A stretch of DNA of 64,000 nucleotides from Solirubrobacterales bacterium. Lineage in GTDB: Bacteria; Actinomycetota; Thermoleophilia; Solirubrobacterales; Solirubrobacteraceae. The notes beneath the pieces were generated by a model that was not told where the DNA came from, did no database searches, and was given only the letters and a program-made list of their open reading frames with translations. Shown here piece after piece: positions 41,785 through 50,895 of this stretch. The DNA lies in contig PKXY01000005.1 of assembly GCA_003132505.1 (NCBI GenBank), positions 16,555-80,554 of the forward strand, in the 5' to 3' direction. Position numbers and translations under genes: made by a program. Numbering within the stretch: the stretch's first letter is position 1; every line of letters starts with the position of its first letter.

Positions 41785-43461
41785 ATGCGAGCAGTTGACG
41801 CCGTGATGGAGTGCCTGAAGGCAGAAGGTGTGGACGTCGTATTCGGGCTGCCCGGAGGGGCGAACCTCCCGACTTATGACGCGTTCTATGACGCCGGAAT
41901 CCGGCACGTGCTGGTCCGCCACGAGGCGGGCGGCGGGCATGCCGCCGAGGGCTACGCAAAAGCCACGGGCAAAGTGGGCGTAGCGTTTGCGACCTCGGGG
42001 CCCGGCGCGACCAACGTCGTGACGCCGATCGCCGACGCGATGATGGATTCGGTCCCGGTGGTCTTCTTCACAGGCCAGGTCCGCACGGACTTGCTCGGAA
42101 CAGACGGATTCCAGGAGGCGGACACGATCGGAATCACGATGCCGATCGTCAAGCACTCGTTCATGATCCAGCACCCGCTGGAGCTGCCACGCGCGATTCA
42201 CGAGGCGTTTCACATCGCCCGCACCGGCCGCCCCGGCCCGGTGCTGATCGACATCCCGGTCGACCTGTCGCGCGCGGACATTCCCTACGAGCCGGCATCC
42301 GACGTTTCACTCCCGGGCTACCAGCCGACGATCGAAGGCAACCAGAAGCAGATTCGCCAGGCGGCAAAAGCGCTCGCTGCGGCAAAGCGACCGGTGATCT
42401 ACGCCGGCGGCGGCGTGATCAACGCTAATGCGGCCGCACAGCTGACGGAGTTTGCCACGACCGATCGATTCCCGGTCACCTGCACGCTGATGGGTCTCGG
42501 TGGCTTCCCGGGGACGCATCCGCAGTGGCTCGGCATGCTCGGGATGCATGGCACGCGTACGGCGAACTACGCGATGGACGCGGCCGACCTGATCGTCGCG
42601 GTCGGCGCGCGGTTTGACGATCGCATCACCGGCAAGTTGTCCGAGTTCGCCCAGCATGCGAAGTTCATCCACATCGACGTCGATCCGGCGGAGATCTCAA
42701 AGAACGTCGCGGCGCACATCCCGATCGTGGGCGATGCGAGGCACATCCTCGAGAAGCTGATCGTCGAGTATCGCGCGCTCGAGGCCGACAGCAGCCGGCT
42801 CGGCGACTGGTGGAAGCAGATCGACGCCTGGCGCGCGGAGTACCCGCTGCGCTACGACGATTCCTCGGATAGCGAGATCAAGCCTCAGTACATGGTCGAG
42901 GCGATCTACGCCGCGACCGGCGGCGACGCCGTCATCGTCTCCGACGTCGGCCAGCATCAGATGTGGACGGCTCAGTACTACCACTTCGACAACCCCCGCC
43001 AATGGATCAACTCGGGCGGCCTGGGCACGATGGGCTTCGGCCTGCCCGCAGCGATGGGCGCTCAGGTCGGGCGCCCGGACGCCGTCGTGTGCGCGATCAG
43101 CGGCGACGGCTCGATCCAGATGAACATTCAGGAGCTCGCGACCTGCGCGGAGAACAAGATCCCCGTGAAGGTATTCATCATGAACAACGGCTACCTGGGA
43201 ATGGTTCGCCAGTGGCAGGAGCTGTTCTGGGACCACCGCTACAGCCACGTGGACATGGGCGAGTTCCCCGACTTCGTCAAGCTCGCCGAGGCCTACGGCG
43301 CGACCGGTCTGCGCTTCACCGACAAGAACACGCTCGTCGACGACATCCGTGCGGCGATCGCGACCCCCGGTCCGGTGGTCGTGGATGTGCGCGTGACGCG
43401 CGAGGAGAACACCTACCCGATGATCGCGCCCGGCGCTGCCGCTCGCGACATGGTGGGGTGA
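41785..43461 (+). CDS. ilvB: Acetolactate synthase large subunit
   Basis: 558 residues. ThDP enzyme making acetolactate and acetohydroxybutyrate, the first common step of Ile/Val/Leu synthesis. The catalytic Glu is in 'VLVRHEAGGGHAAEGYAKAT'; FAD-binding middle domain near 'LMGLGGFPGTHPQWLGMLGM'; ThDP pyrophosphate motif 'AISGDGSIQMNIQELAT' to 'NNGYLGMVRQWQE'. Length is normal. ATG at 41785 with GAGGAGG upstream. ilvN follows after 6 bases, the usual holoenzyme pair. Confidence 0.97.
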   Translation: MRAVDAVMECLKAEGVDVVFGLPGGANLPTYDAFYDAGIRHVLVRHEAGGGHAAEGYAKATGKVGVAFATSGPGATNVVTPIADAMMDSVPVVFFTGQVRTDLLGTDGFQEADTIGITMPIVKHSFMIQHPLELPRAIHEAFHIARTGRPGPVLIDIPVDLSRADIPYEPASDVSLPGYQPTIEGNQKQIRQAAKALAAAKRPVIYAGGGVINANAAAQLTEFATTDRFPVTCTLMGLGGFPGTHPQWLGMLGMHGTRTANYAMDAADLIVAVGARFDDRITGKLSEFAQHAKFIHIDVDPAEISKNVAAHIPIVGDARHILEKLIVEYRALEADSSRLGDWWKQIDAWRAEYPLRYDDSSDSEIKPQYMVEAIYAATGGDAVIVSDVGQHQMWTAQYYHFDNPRQWINSGGLGTMGFGLPAAMGAQVGRPDAVVCAISGDGSIQMNIQELATCAENKIPVKVFIMNNGYLGMVRQWQELFWDHRYSHVDMGEFPDFVKLAEAYGATGLRFTDKNTLVDDIRAAIATPGPVVVDVRVTREENTYPMIAPGAAARDMVG

Positions 43462-43467
43462 GCGGCG

Positions 43468-44025
43468 ATGGGCGAGCCAGGCACCAAGGAACTGCTCAGC
43501 CTCGAAGAACTCGATGCTGCGGTCGGCCTGCGGACCGGCCGCAAGCACGTGCTGTCGATCCTCGTCGAGAACAAGTCGGGCGTGCTCACGCGGATCGCCG
43601 GCCTGTTCGCGCGTCGCGGGTTCAACATCGAAACGCTCACCGTCGGTCCGACCGAGGACGAGCAGATTGCGCGCATCACGCTGACGGTCGATGGCGCGCT
43701 GCATCCAATCGATCAGGTCACCAAGCAGCTGCACAAGCTGATCAACGTCCTCAAGATCCGCGACCTCGAGCCGGCCGCGACGGTAACGCGGCAGCTCGCG
43801 CTGTTCAAGATCGCCGCGGAGGGCACCGCACGCAGTGAACTGCTCGAGTTCTGCGAGGTCTTTCGTGGACACGTCGTTGACGTGACCAAGCGCTCGGTCG
43901 TGATCGAGATCACCGGCGCGGAGGAGAAGATCGAGGCCTTCGCCCAGGTTGCGCGCCCCTACGGCCTGATCGAAATGATGCGAACGGGCGAGATCGCGAT
44001 GGGGCGCGGGCGGGGTGAGACCTAG
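43468..44025 (+). CDS. ilvN: Acetolactate synthase small (regulatory) subunit
   Basis: 185 residues. The ACT domain starts 'HVLSILVENKSGVLTRIAGL' with 'FARRGFNIETLTVGPTED', the Val-binding interface; the C-terminal IlvN half follows ('ELLEFCEVFRGHVVDVTKRS'). It activates IlvB and gives valine feedback control. About 20 extra N-terminal residues precede the ACT domain. Confidence 0.96.
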   Translation: MGEPGTKELLSLEELDAAVGLRTGRKHVLSILVENKSGVLTRIAGLFARRGFNIETLTVGPTEDEQIARITLTVDGALHPIDQVTKQLHKLINVLKIRDLEPAATVTRQLALFKIAAEGTARSELLEFCEVFRGHVVDVTKRSVVIEITGAEEKIEAFAQVARPYGLIEMMRTGEIAMGRGRGET

Positions 44026-44061
44026 CTTGGCTCAGCTGCCGGCCGTGGAGCTCACCATCTA

Positions 44062-45519
44062 GTGGAGCTGGCGCCAGCGCAAGCGCGCGCCAAGACCGAC
44101 GCCGGCACGTCTCCGTTCGTACTTGGGCAGGACGCTCTGGCGAGGCTGCGCGGGAGCCTCGCCAGAGGTGTCCGCGGGGGCCGCCGAGCTGGGCCGCGGC
44201 TCGCGGCGGTCAGCTGGCCCCTGCCGGTCGCGGTTGACCCGGCTGAGGTGGTCTTCGCGTCGCGGGCGGCGGGTGAGCCGTGGATCTGCTTCGAGCAGCC
44301 GGAGCGCGCCGGCTCCTCGCTGGGAGGCCTCGGGGCCGTCGTCACGCTCGAGGATCGGGGACCTGGCCGCTTTGCACGCGTCGCGGAGCGCTGGCGGGAA
44401 CTCGCCGCGCAGGCGTGCGCGGAGCCGTCCGAGGGACCTTTCGGCAGCGGGCTCGTGGCGGCCGGCGGTTTTGCATTCGCCGACGACGGTGCGAGTGCAC
44501 TGCACTGGTCGCCGTTCGCGCCGGCGTCGCTCGTGGTGCCCGAGATCGCCTTCGCGCGCCGCGGCGACGAGACGTGGTGCACGGTCGCCGCGCTTGCACG
44601 GCCGGGCGATTCCGCCGACGACATGCTGGCCCGCATCACCGCACGGCTGGCCGGGCTTCGTGTGGCGCGCTTGCCGCTGCTCGACCCGCACCCGACCGAA
44701 CGGCACCGGGTGGGGGGCGCGCTCGCTCCGGAGCACTACGAGGCCGCCGTTGCGCACGCCGTCGAGCTGATCAATCGCGGCGAGCTCGAGAAGATCGTGC
44801 TCGCACGCGAGGTTGAGGTCCACGCCCCGCGCGAGCACGCGATAGCAGCGGTCTACGACGTGCTGCGCGGTGCTTTTGGCGGCTGCTTCGTACTCGCCAT
44901 CGGGCGAGGGGAGTCGACGCTCGTTGCCGCGAGCCCCGAGCTGCTGATACGACGCGAGGGACTACGTGCCAGCACGCTCGCTCTCGCCGGCTCGACCGGT
45001 CGCAGTGCCGACCCGGCGGTGGACGACCATCTCGGTGAGCGCATGCTGCGCTCGGGCAAGGAGCGTCGCGAGCACGCGATCGTCGCCGAGCGGATTGAGC
45101 ATGAGCTGCGCCGCCACGCCGTTTGGGTGACGATGCCGAGTGAGCCGTCCGTTGTTCGGATCGCCAACATCCAGCATTTGGCGACGCCGATCCGCGCCCA
45201 GCTCGCGGAGCCCGTCGACGCGATCGAGCTGGCGGGCCTGCTGCACCCGACGCCCGCGCTGGGAGGCGAGCCGACGGCCCGCGCGCTGCCGCTGATCCGC
45301 GCGCTCGAGGGCATCGATCGTGGCTGGTATGCCGGCCCGGTCGGCTGGACCGACGCGAACGGCGACGGAGAGTTCTGCGTCGCGTTGCGCTGTGCGCTGA
45401 TCGAGGGGAGGGTCGCGCGCTGTTACGCGGGGGTCGGCGTCGTCGCAAACTCCGATCCGGCCGCCGAGCTCGCCGAGACCGAGGTCAAGCTCGCCGCACT
45501 ACTACCGGTTCTGAGCTGA
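44062..45519 (+). CDS. menF: Isochorismate synthase (MenF/EntC type)
   Basis: 485 residues. The C-terminal chorismate-binding domain shows 'ELEKIVLAREVEVHAP' (the Lys that activates water), 'ASPELLIRREG', 'LAGSTGRSADP' (in place of the TxxGT pattern), 'ATPIRAQL', 'LHPTPALGGEP', and ends 'CYAGVGVVANSDPAAELAET'. First committed step of menaquinone synthesis: chorismate to isochorismate. MenF is favoured over other isochorismate/anthranilate enzymes because menD, H, C, A, B and E are all within 9 kb. GTG start at 44062, with GGAG 10 bases upstream. Confidence 0.9.
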   Translation: MELAPAQARAKTDAGTSPFVLGQDALARLRGSLARGVRGGRRAGPRLAAVSWPLPVAVDPAEVVFASRAAGEPWICFEQPERAGSSLGGLGAVVTLEDRGPGRFARVAERWRELAAQACAEPSEGPFGSGLVAAGGFAFADDGASALHWSPFAPASLVVPEIAFARRGDETWCTVAALARPGDSADDMLARITARLAGLRVARLPLLDPHPTERHRVGGALAPEHYEAAVAHAVELINRGELEKIVLAREVEVHAPREHAIAAVYDVLRGAFGGCFVLAIGRGESTLVAASPELLIRREGLRASTLALAGSTGRSADPAVDDHLGERMLRSGKERREHAIVAERIEHELRRHAVWVTMPSEPSVVRIANIQHLATPIRAQLAEPVDAIELAGLLHPTPALGGEPTARALPLIRALEGIDRGWYAGPVGWTDANGDGEFCVALRCALIEGRVARCYAGVGVVANSDPAAELAETEVKLAALLPVLS

Positions 45520-45521
45520 GC

Positions 45522-45725
45522 ATGGAAGCGCCGCGCTGGACCGAGGATCTGAGGCGCTGGTACGACCGTCTCTGGCTCACATCCGAGGCGCCCGATCGCG
45601 ACACGCGCAGGCGGCCAGCCGATCGGGCGCGGCGTCGACCTCCCCAGTGGCTGCTCGCGATCGCGCCGTTCGCGCTCGTCGGCGCAGCCGCCGGCGTGCT
45701 GCTGATCGCGATCGCCATGAGGTAG
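45522..45725 (+). CDS. Small C-terminally anchored membrane protein
   Basis: 67 residues. A very basic, Trp- and Arg-rich N-terminal half (RWTEDLRRWYDRLW) and a single C-terminal transmembrane helix ('WLLAIAPFALVGAAAGVLLI'). It starts 2 bases after menF and so is almost certainly cotranscribed with it. Family not recognised. Confidence 0.6.
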   Translation: MEAPRWTEDLRRWYDRLWLTSEAPDRDTRRRPADRARRRPPQWLLAIAPFALVGAAAGVLLIAIAMR

Positions 45726-45758
45726 GCGGCGGCTAGTGGCGCCACGGTGCTTGTCGCA

Positions 45759-45782
45759 CTGACCGACCGGCCAGGCGGTCAG
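45759..45782. terminator. Bidirectional hairpin between the menF-side genes and menD
   Basis: CTGACCG (45759-45765) pairs with CGGTCAG (45776-45782), 10-base loop, between converging genes. It overlaps the menD stop. No T-run. A second perfect palindrome, GTGGCGCCAC, lies at 45736-45745. Confidence 0.45.
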
Positions 45783-47461
45783 GCGAGAGCGGTACGGGCC
45801 GCGTCCTGCAGACGCCGATGCGCCGCCAGGCTCGCGTCGCGCTCGAAGCGCAGGTGCACAAGCATCGAACGCCGAGCTTCGGCGAGGCCGCGCTCGACGC
45901 CCGACGCAAGCTCGTCGAGCGAGTCCGGGGCGAAGTAGTCGAGCGCGTAGGCGCGCGCGATCGATTCGAAGTCGAGGCCCGGCGGAGTAGCGATGTGCAT
46001 CTCGTAGACGTCGCGCTCGCCGGCGATCGGGAGGTGGTCGAAGATTCCCCCGCCGTGGTTGTCGAGCAGCACGATCGTGACCGCGAGCCCGAGTCGCGAT
46101 GCGCAGAGCAGGCCGCCGACGTCATGAGCGAAGGCGACATCGCCGATCAGCGCGCAGACTGCTCCAGTGCTCGCCGCGCGAGTGCCGTAGGCGCTTGAAA
46201 GAGTGCCGTCGATTCCGTTGGCGCCACGGTTGCAGAGCACGCGCGGCGGAGCCTCTCGCGCGGGCCACACCGTCTCGATCTCGCGCACCGGCATCGAGGA
46301 CGCTACGAACAGCGTCGCGTCGCTGGGTAGGCGCTCGCCCAGCAGTAGTGCGACGGAGAGCTCGCTCAGCGTCTCGTCGCCAAGCAGCTCAGCGACAGCG
46401 TCGGCGACACGTGCGTCGGCGTCGCGCCAGCCATCCAGCCATCCCGCCGGTGCGCTCGGCGGCGGAGTGAGCAGCGCCGGGTCGGCGCGTAGCGACCGGT
46501 CGAGCACTGCCGCGGGATCCTGCCAAGCGCCCTGCGGATCGACGGCGATCTGTCGGACGCCGTCCAGCCCTGCCAACCACGAGCGCAGCGGCTTGCTCGT
46601 CGGCAGGTCGCCGACGCGAATCACGACCTCAGGCGCATGGTCGCGGGCGAACGACTCGTCGCGCAGCAGCAGGTCGTAGTGGGCAACAGCCGCCGCGCCA
46701 CCGCGCGCCCCCGAAAGCGGATCTGCCAGCAACGGGTACTCGCAGGCGGCGGCAAGCGCCGAGATGCTCCGCAGCGGAGCATCGCTCCGTCCCGCCACCA
46801 CCACCCCGCGAGTGGCCCCGCCCACCACCTCGCCAAGGTCGACCGCGAATGCTCCAGGGCGGTCACGTACCACCCAGGGCCCCCCGTCAGCACGCCCGGC
46901 CGGAACGCTCACCAAACGCCCTGGCGCAAGCGGCTCTCGTAGCGGCCAGTTGAGGTGCACGGGCCCGGGTCGATCGCCGGTCGCGGCAGCCACGGCACGG
47001 CAGGCGAGGGCGCGGATCCAGCGCAGCCGGTCGGGCGTCGCGTCGTGGTTGCCGACCTCGAAGAACCAGCGAACGGCGTCGCCGTAGAGCTTGATCTGGT
47101 CGGTCGTCTGGCCGGCGCCGACCTCGCGCAGTTCCGGCGGGCGGTCGGCGGTCAGCACGATCAGCGGCACGCGCGCCTCGTCGGCCTCGATGATCGCCGG
47201 CGCCAGATTCGCTGCGGCGCTGCCGGATGTGCAGGTGATCACGACCGGTCGTCCGGTCGTCTTGGCGAGTCCGAGTGCGAAGAAGCCACTCGAGCGCTCG
47301 TCAATGTGCGAATAGGCGCGTAGCTTGCCCTCGCGGGCGAGTGCAAGGACGAGCGGCGCGCAGCGCGAGCCGGGTGAGGTGCACGCATCGGTGACGCCGC
47401 AGCGGGCCAGCTCGTCGACGAAGGCTCCGATCAAGACGTGGGTGTCGAGGCTGGGCGTCAA
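45779..47461 (-). CDS. menD: 2-succinyl-5-enolpyruvyl-6-hydroxy-3-cyclohexene-1-carboxylate synthase
   Basis: 560 residues. ThDP enzyme adding a succinyl-semialdehyde unit to isochorismate. 'TDACTSPGSRCAPLVLALA', 'YSHIDERSSGFFALGLAKTT' (catalytic Glu), 'PVVITCTSGSAAANLAPAII', the MenD signature 'TADRPPELREVGAGQTTDQI' and the ThDP motif 'CALIGDVAFAHDVGGL' to 'LLDNHGGGIFDHLP'. The start is a TTG at 47461, since no ATG or GTG precedes the conserved region. Only 9 bases separate it from the divergent menH start. Confidence 0.95.
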   Translation of the reverse strand: MTPSLDTHVLIGAFVDELARCGVTDACTSPGSRCAPLVLALAREGKLRAYSHIDERSSGFFALGLAKTTGRPVVITCTSGSAAANLAPAIIEADEARVPLIVLTADRPPELREVGAGQTTDQIKLYGDAVRWFFEVGNHDATPDRLRWIRALACRAVAAATGDRPGPVHLNWPLREPLAPGRLVSVPAGRADGGPWVVRDRPGAFAVDLGEVVGGATRGVVVAGRSDAPLRSISALAAACEYPLLADPLSGARGGAAAVAHYDLLLRDESFARDHAPEVVIRVGDLPTSKPLRSWLAGLDGVRQIAVDPQGAWQDPAAVLDRSLRADPALLTPPPSAPAGWLDGWRDADARVADAVAELLGDETLSELSVALLLGERLPSDATLFVASSMPVREIETVWPAREAPPRVLCNRGANGIDGTLSSAYGTRAASTGAVCALIGDVAFAHDVGGLLCASRLGLAVTIVLLDNHGGGIFDHLPIAGERDVYEMHIATPPGLDFESIARAYALDYFAPDSLDELASGVERGLAEARRSMLVHLRFERDASLAAHRRLQDAARTALA

Positions 47462-47470
47462 GATGTCGGG

Positions 47471-48190
47471 GTGTCAGAGACCGTCGTGATGCTGCACGGC
47501 TTCGGCGGCACAGCGCGCCACTGGGATCGGGTCGCCGCGCTGCTCGATCGCGAACGGTACTCGCCGCTGGCGCTGGAGCTCACAGACGCGCGGCCACTGT
47601 CGCTCGCGGGGGCGCTGGACCTCGTTGCCGGCGTACACGCGGAGCGCTTCATTCTGTGCGGCTATTCAATGGGCGGGCGCATCGCGCTTCATGTGGCCGT
47701 CGCGATGCCCGAACGCGTGTCACGACTCGTGCTCGTGTCGACGAGCGCAGGGATCGAGGATGACGCGGAGCGTGCCGCGCGCCGGCGCGCAGACGAAGCG
47801 CTCGCGAACGACGTCGAGGGCGGCACGGTCGACGACTTCGTCGAGCGCTGGCGAAAGACGCCGCTGTTCGCCGGCGACCCCGTCTGGGTCCAGGAAGCGG
47901 CTGCCGCCGACACGCGCCGCCTCACGGCAGAGCAGATCGCCGCGATGCTGCGCGCGTTCAGCGCCGGGACGCTCGAGCCGCTCTGGGGAAGCCTCGAAAT
48001 GGTGTCGCCACCCGTTGCCGTGCTGGCTGGGGAAAGGGACTATGCGTACTGCCAGATCGGGCAGCGCCTCGCCACGACGGTCCCGGACGGCCGCTTTGGG
48101 GTGGTCGCCGGCGCAGGCCACAGGCTTGCGCTCGAGGCGCCCGCGGTGGTGGTCGCCGCATTGGCGCCTTCACGCGCAGCGAAGTCGTGA
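47471..48190 (+). CDS. menH: SHCHC synthase-like alpha/beta hydrolase
   Basis: 239 residues from the GTG at 47471; an in-frame GTG at 47438 would overlap menD. Alpha/beta hydrolase with the oxyanion 'MLHGFGGTARHWD', the nucleophile elbow 'LCGYSMGGRIALHVAV', Asp in 'VLAGERDYAY' and His in 'VAGAGHRLALEAP'. MenH eliminates pyruvate from SEPHCHC. Assignment rests on the family plus its place between menD and menC. Ends before a pair of strong hairpins. Confidence 0.88.
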   Translation: MSETVVMLHGFGGTARHWDRVAALLDRERYSPLALELTDARPLSLAGALDLVAGVHAERFILCGYSMGGRIALHVAVAMPERVSRLVLVSTSAGIEDDAERAARRRADEALANDVEGGTVDDFVERWRKTPLFAGDPVWVQEAAAADTRRLTAEQIAAMLRAFSAGTLEPLWGSLEMVSPPVAVLAGERDYAYCQIGQRLATTVPDGRFGVVAGAGHRLALEAPAVVVAALAPSRAAKS

Positions 48191-48202
48191 CATCGTCAGC
48201 GC

Positions 48203-48273
48203 GGGCGCCGCTGAGTGCCGGCGCCCCGAGGTGCACTTGCTCCGGCGAGCGCGCTGGGCGCGATCGCCGGAGC
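48203..48273. terminator. Tandem strong hairpins between convergent menH and a secreted-protein gene
   Basis: First: GGGCGCCG (48203-48210)/CGGCGCCC (48219-48226), 8 bp. Second: GCTCCGGCG (48239-48247)/CGCCGGAGC (48265-48273), 9 bp, then a 2x2 internal loop and CGCG/CGCG with a 5-base loop. Neither has a T-run; GC-rich hairpin terminators without U-tracts are known in actinobacteria. Confidence 0.55.
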
Positions 48274-48281
48274 GCGACAGC

Positions 48282-48887
48282 TCAGAGCTTCTCGGCGAGC
48301 TTGGCGAGTGCCGCGAGCTTTGACTCGGGCAGGGTCTTGGAGTACACGGCGGCGGAGAAACTGCGTGTGCCCGACGTCCCAGCGATGATCTGGGCGGAGA
48401 TGCCGCTGATCGTCTCGGTCACGTAGTAACCCGTGACGCCGAGGCCGGAGTAGGACGAGATCTTGAAATGGATCGCGCGCGCCGCCCGCTCTGCTTTCTT
48501 GAAGTTCGCCTGGATCTGGGCCGCGGTCAGCGCCTTCGACGCGACAGCGCTCTCGAGGAGGACCGTCTTCTTGAGAGCCGCGATGCTGGTCTCGGCGCCA
48601 AAGGCGCAGGTCGTATCGACTGAGGAGATCTCGTAATTAGCCGGCGTCGCCTTCTGGTGAACCGTGCTCTCTACTCCGGCCGGCACGGTGTAGCCGACGA
48701 TCGCTGAGACGGACGCGGGGCTCACGTGGCTACAGACCGAGGGCGCCGCGGCCGCGACGTGTGCCGTCTGTGCGCTCGCCACGCCGGCCGAAAGGCCGGC
48801 CGCTATGGCGGCTCCGAGGAGCGATGCAACAAACCGCTGTGAGAGGAGACGCGGGCGGATGCCTCGTGTCGTGAATACGCCGATCAT
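48282..48887 (-). CDS. Secreted protein of unknown function inside the men cluster
   Basis: 201 residues from the ATG at 48887, which has GGGAG 8 bases upstream; the longer open frame is not credible. A clear signal peptide (basic RPRLLSQR, then 'FVASLLGAAIAAGLSAGVAS', AQ cleavage). The mature part has two cysteines ('SVCSHVSP' and 'DTTCAFGAE') about 50 residues apart, a spacing reminiscent of DUF3558-type secreted actinobacterial proteins, but I cannot assign it. On the menaquinone strand but with no evident enzymatic role. A GTGGC-GAAA-GCCAC hairpin lies in its leader (48907-48920). Confidence 0.65.
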   Translation of the reverse strand: MIGVFTTRGIRPRLLSQRFVASLLGAAIAAGLSAGVASAQTAHVAAAAPSVCSHVSPASVSAIVGYTVPAGVESTVHQKATPANYEISSVDTTCAFGAETSIAALKKTVLLESAVASKALTAAQIQANFKKAERAARAIHFKISSYSGLGVTGYYVTETISGISAQIIAGTSGTRSFSAAVYSKTLPESKLAALAKLAEKL

Positions 48888-48906
48888 CTTGGGACTCCCG
48901 TGTGAG

Positions 48907-48920
48907 GTGGCTTTCGCCAC
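48907..48920 (-). promoter_or_regulatory. GNRA-loop hairpin in the leader of the secreted-protein gene
   Basis: On the minus strand GTGGC GAAA GCCAC, a 5-bp stem with a GNRA tetraloop, 20 bases before the start codon. May stabilise the mRNA or affect translation. I see nothing else in the 122-base gap to menC. Confidence 0.3.
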
Positions 48921-49009
48921 GAAGTGAAACGCGACGCGAGTCGCCAGGTTGTCTGCGCTAAGCCGCACGCACGTTACTGGACCACCGCGGCGAGGCCCGG
49001 CGGGAGTCG

Positions 49010-50023
49010 CTAGATCCCGAGGCCCGGGGCGGTTCGCAGCGCGATGCGGCCGGCCACGACCGGGAGCGGCGAGGGGCCCTCGGCGAAGAGCTCCAGCGTC
49101 GCGAGCCCGCATGGGGGCAGCGGAGCCAGGGCCGCGGCCGCGTGAAGCGCGGCGGCGATCCCGAGCGGTCCGTCGTAGGTCGAGGAGAGGTAGACCTCGG
49201 CGCCGCTCGAGCGCACCAGCGCGGCAGCGGCGAGTAGGGCGCCGATACCGCCGCAGCGAGAGATCTTCAAGCAGACCGCGTCGGCGACGCGTGCCGTCAT
49301 CGCACCAGGTAGCGCAGCGCTTTCGTCGATCGCGATGCGGACGGCGACGCGGTCGCGCAGCTGCGCCATCGCCCGCAGACCGCGCACCGGCTCCTCGACG
49401 AGCTCGAGGCCGAACGCGCCCATCGCGTCGAGTAGCTCCGCGGCGCGCTCGACTGACCAGGCGCCATTCGCGTCGAGTCGCAGGCGTGGATGCGGGCCGA
49501 TCGCCTCGCGAACGCTGCGAACTCGCTCGAGATCATCGCCGACGCCGACCTTGAGCTTGATGCAGTCGTAACCGGCGCGGATTGCCTCAGAGGCCGCGGC
49601 CGCAGCCGCGTCGGGGGCGGTTGCAGAGATCGTCGCGTTGACCGCGATCTCGCTCGCAGGGTGCTCAGCCAGCAGCGCGCAGACCGGCTTCCCGGCTCGC
49701 TGTCCGGCCAGGTCCCAGAGTGCGATGTCGATCGCGGCGAGCGCCTGCGGTAGGTCGGCGACCTCGCGGCAGCGATCGATCAGGATCGGCCCGCCGGGCA
49801 TGCTCGGAGTCGCACAGACAGCGCGGTATGCGTCGAGTGCGCTCAGCACGGTGTCCGTGGCAATGCCGTCGTAGGACTCGAGCGGCGCCGCCTCTCCGCG
49901 GCCGCTCACACCGTCGTCGTCGGTCAGCGTGATCTCGATCAACTCGCGCGAGCCGATCGTGCCGTGCGCTGTTTGCTGCGGCTCGCCGAACCGTCGCTCG
50001 CGGAGCTCGAGTGCGAGCTCCAT
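49010..50023 (-). CDS. menC: o-Succinylbenzoate synthase
   Basis: 337 residues from the ATG at 50023. Enolase-superfamily dehydratase making OSB from SHCHC. Catalytic residues are visible: the KxK pair in 'YDCIKLKVGVGDD', metal ligands Asp in 'LRLDANGAWS', Glu in 'ELVEEPVRGL' and Asp in 'RIAIDESAAL', and the distal Lys in 'DAVCLKISRCGG'. The similar dipeptide epimerases share this set; the men context decides. The upstream open frame to 50401 lies in menA. TGATG overlap with menA. Confidence 0.92.
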   Translation of the reverse strand: MELALELRERRFGEPQQTAHGTIGSRELIEITLTDDDGVSGRGEAAPLESYDGIATDTVLSALDAYRAVCATPSMPGGPILIDRCREVADLPQALAAIDIALWDLAGQRAGKPVCALLAEHPASEIAVNATISATAPDAAAAAASEAIRAGYDCIKLKVGVGDDLERVRSVREAIGPHPRLRLDANGAWSVERAAELLDAMGAFGLELVEEPVRGLRAMAQLRDRVAVRIAIDESAALPGAMTARVADAVCLKISRCGGIGALLAAAALVRSSGAEVYLSSTYDGPLGIAAALHAAAALAPLPPCGLATLELFAEGPSPLPVVAGRIALRTAPGLGI

Positions 50024-50895
50024 CAGCTTGCCAGGACGCCGCCGCTCAGCAGCAGGCAATACGCGAGTGCGAGGATGCCGCTGCGGGCCAGCGCGACATT
50101 CAGCGACGGTCCATCGGTGCGCGTGCAGACGGTGCGGGCGACGCCGACAGCGAGCGGGATTGCCAGCAGCGTCAGCGCGAGCCACGGCGACAGCGGGCCG
50201 GCGATCCAGCAGACGAGACCCGAAGCGAACGCGCCGACGATCATGGCGACGAAGAGGACGCGAGTGCGGCTTCGGCCGATGCGGACCGCCACAGTGCGCT
50301 TGCCGGCGCGACGATCTGACTCGATGTCGCGAATGTTGTTGACCACGAGGATCGCTGAGATCAGGAGGCCGACTGGGATCGCCAACACGAATGCCTCCCA
50401 CGGCAGGTTGTGGCGCTGGACAAAGTAAGAGCCGGTGACGGCGACGATCCCGAAGAAGAGGAAGACGAAGACTTCGCCGAGGCCCTCATAGCCATACGGG
50501 CGCGGGCCGCCCGTGTAGAGCACCCCCGCAAGGATCGATGCGGCGCCGACGGCAAGCAGCAGCCAGCCGGCGACCGCGATCAGGTAGACGCCGCAGAGGA
50601 TCGCCAGCCCGAACGTGACATAAGTCGCGACGAGCACGCGACGTGGCGGGACGAGCCCGCCGGCTGTGACGCGCATCGGGCCGAGCCGGTCCTCAGCGTC
50701 GGCGCCGCGGCGCGCGTCCGAGTAGTCGTTCGAAAGGTTCGTCCCGATCTGGATCAGCATCGCGCCGAGCAGCGCGGCGACGAACGCGAGCGGTTGAAAC
50801 TTCCCGATGCGGATCGCAAGCGACGTTCCGACGAGCACGGGGGCGATCGCGGCGGGCAGCGTCCGCGGACGCGCCGCCATCAGCCAGATCCTCAC
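50023..50895 (-). CDS. menA: 1,4-Dihydroxy-2-naphthoate polyprenyltransferase
   Basis: 290 residues. UbiA-family integral membrane prenyltransferase, about 8-9 helices. The two Asp-rich motifs are '[16 protein letters not shown]' and '[20 protein letters not shown]'. Attaches the isoprenoid chain to DHNA. The GTG at 50895 is chosen: it overlaps the menB stop as GTGA and gives [20 protein letters not shown], the expected N-terminus. The 68 codons upstream are inside menB. Confidence 0.94.
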   Translation of the reverse strand: MRIWLMAARPRTLPAAIAPVLVGTSLAIRIGKFQPLAFVAALLGAMLIQIGTNLSNDYSDARRGADAEDRLGPMRVTAGGLVPPRRVLVATYVTFGLAILCGVYLIAVAGWLLLAVGAASILAGVLYTGGPRPYGYEGLGEVFVFLFFGIVAVTGSYFVQRHNLPWEAFVLAIPVGLLISAILVVNNIRDIESDRRAGKRTVAVRIGRSRTRVLFVAMIVGAFASGLVCWIAGPLSPWLALTLLAIPLAVGVARTVCTRTDGPSLNVALARSGILALAYCLLLSGGVLAS

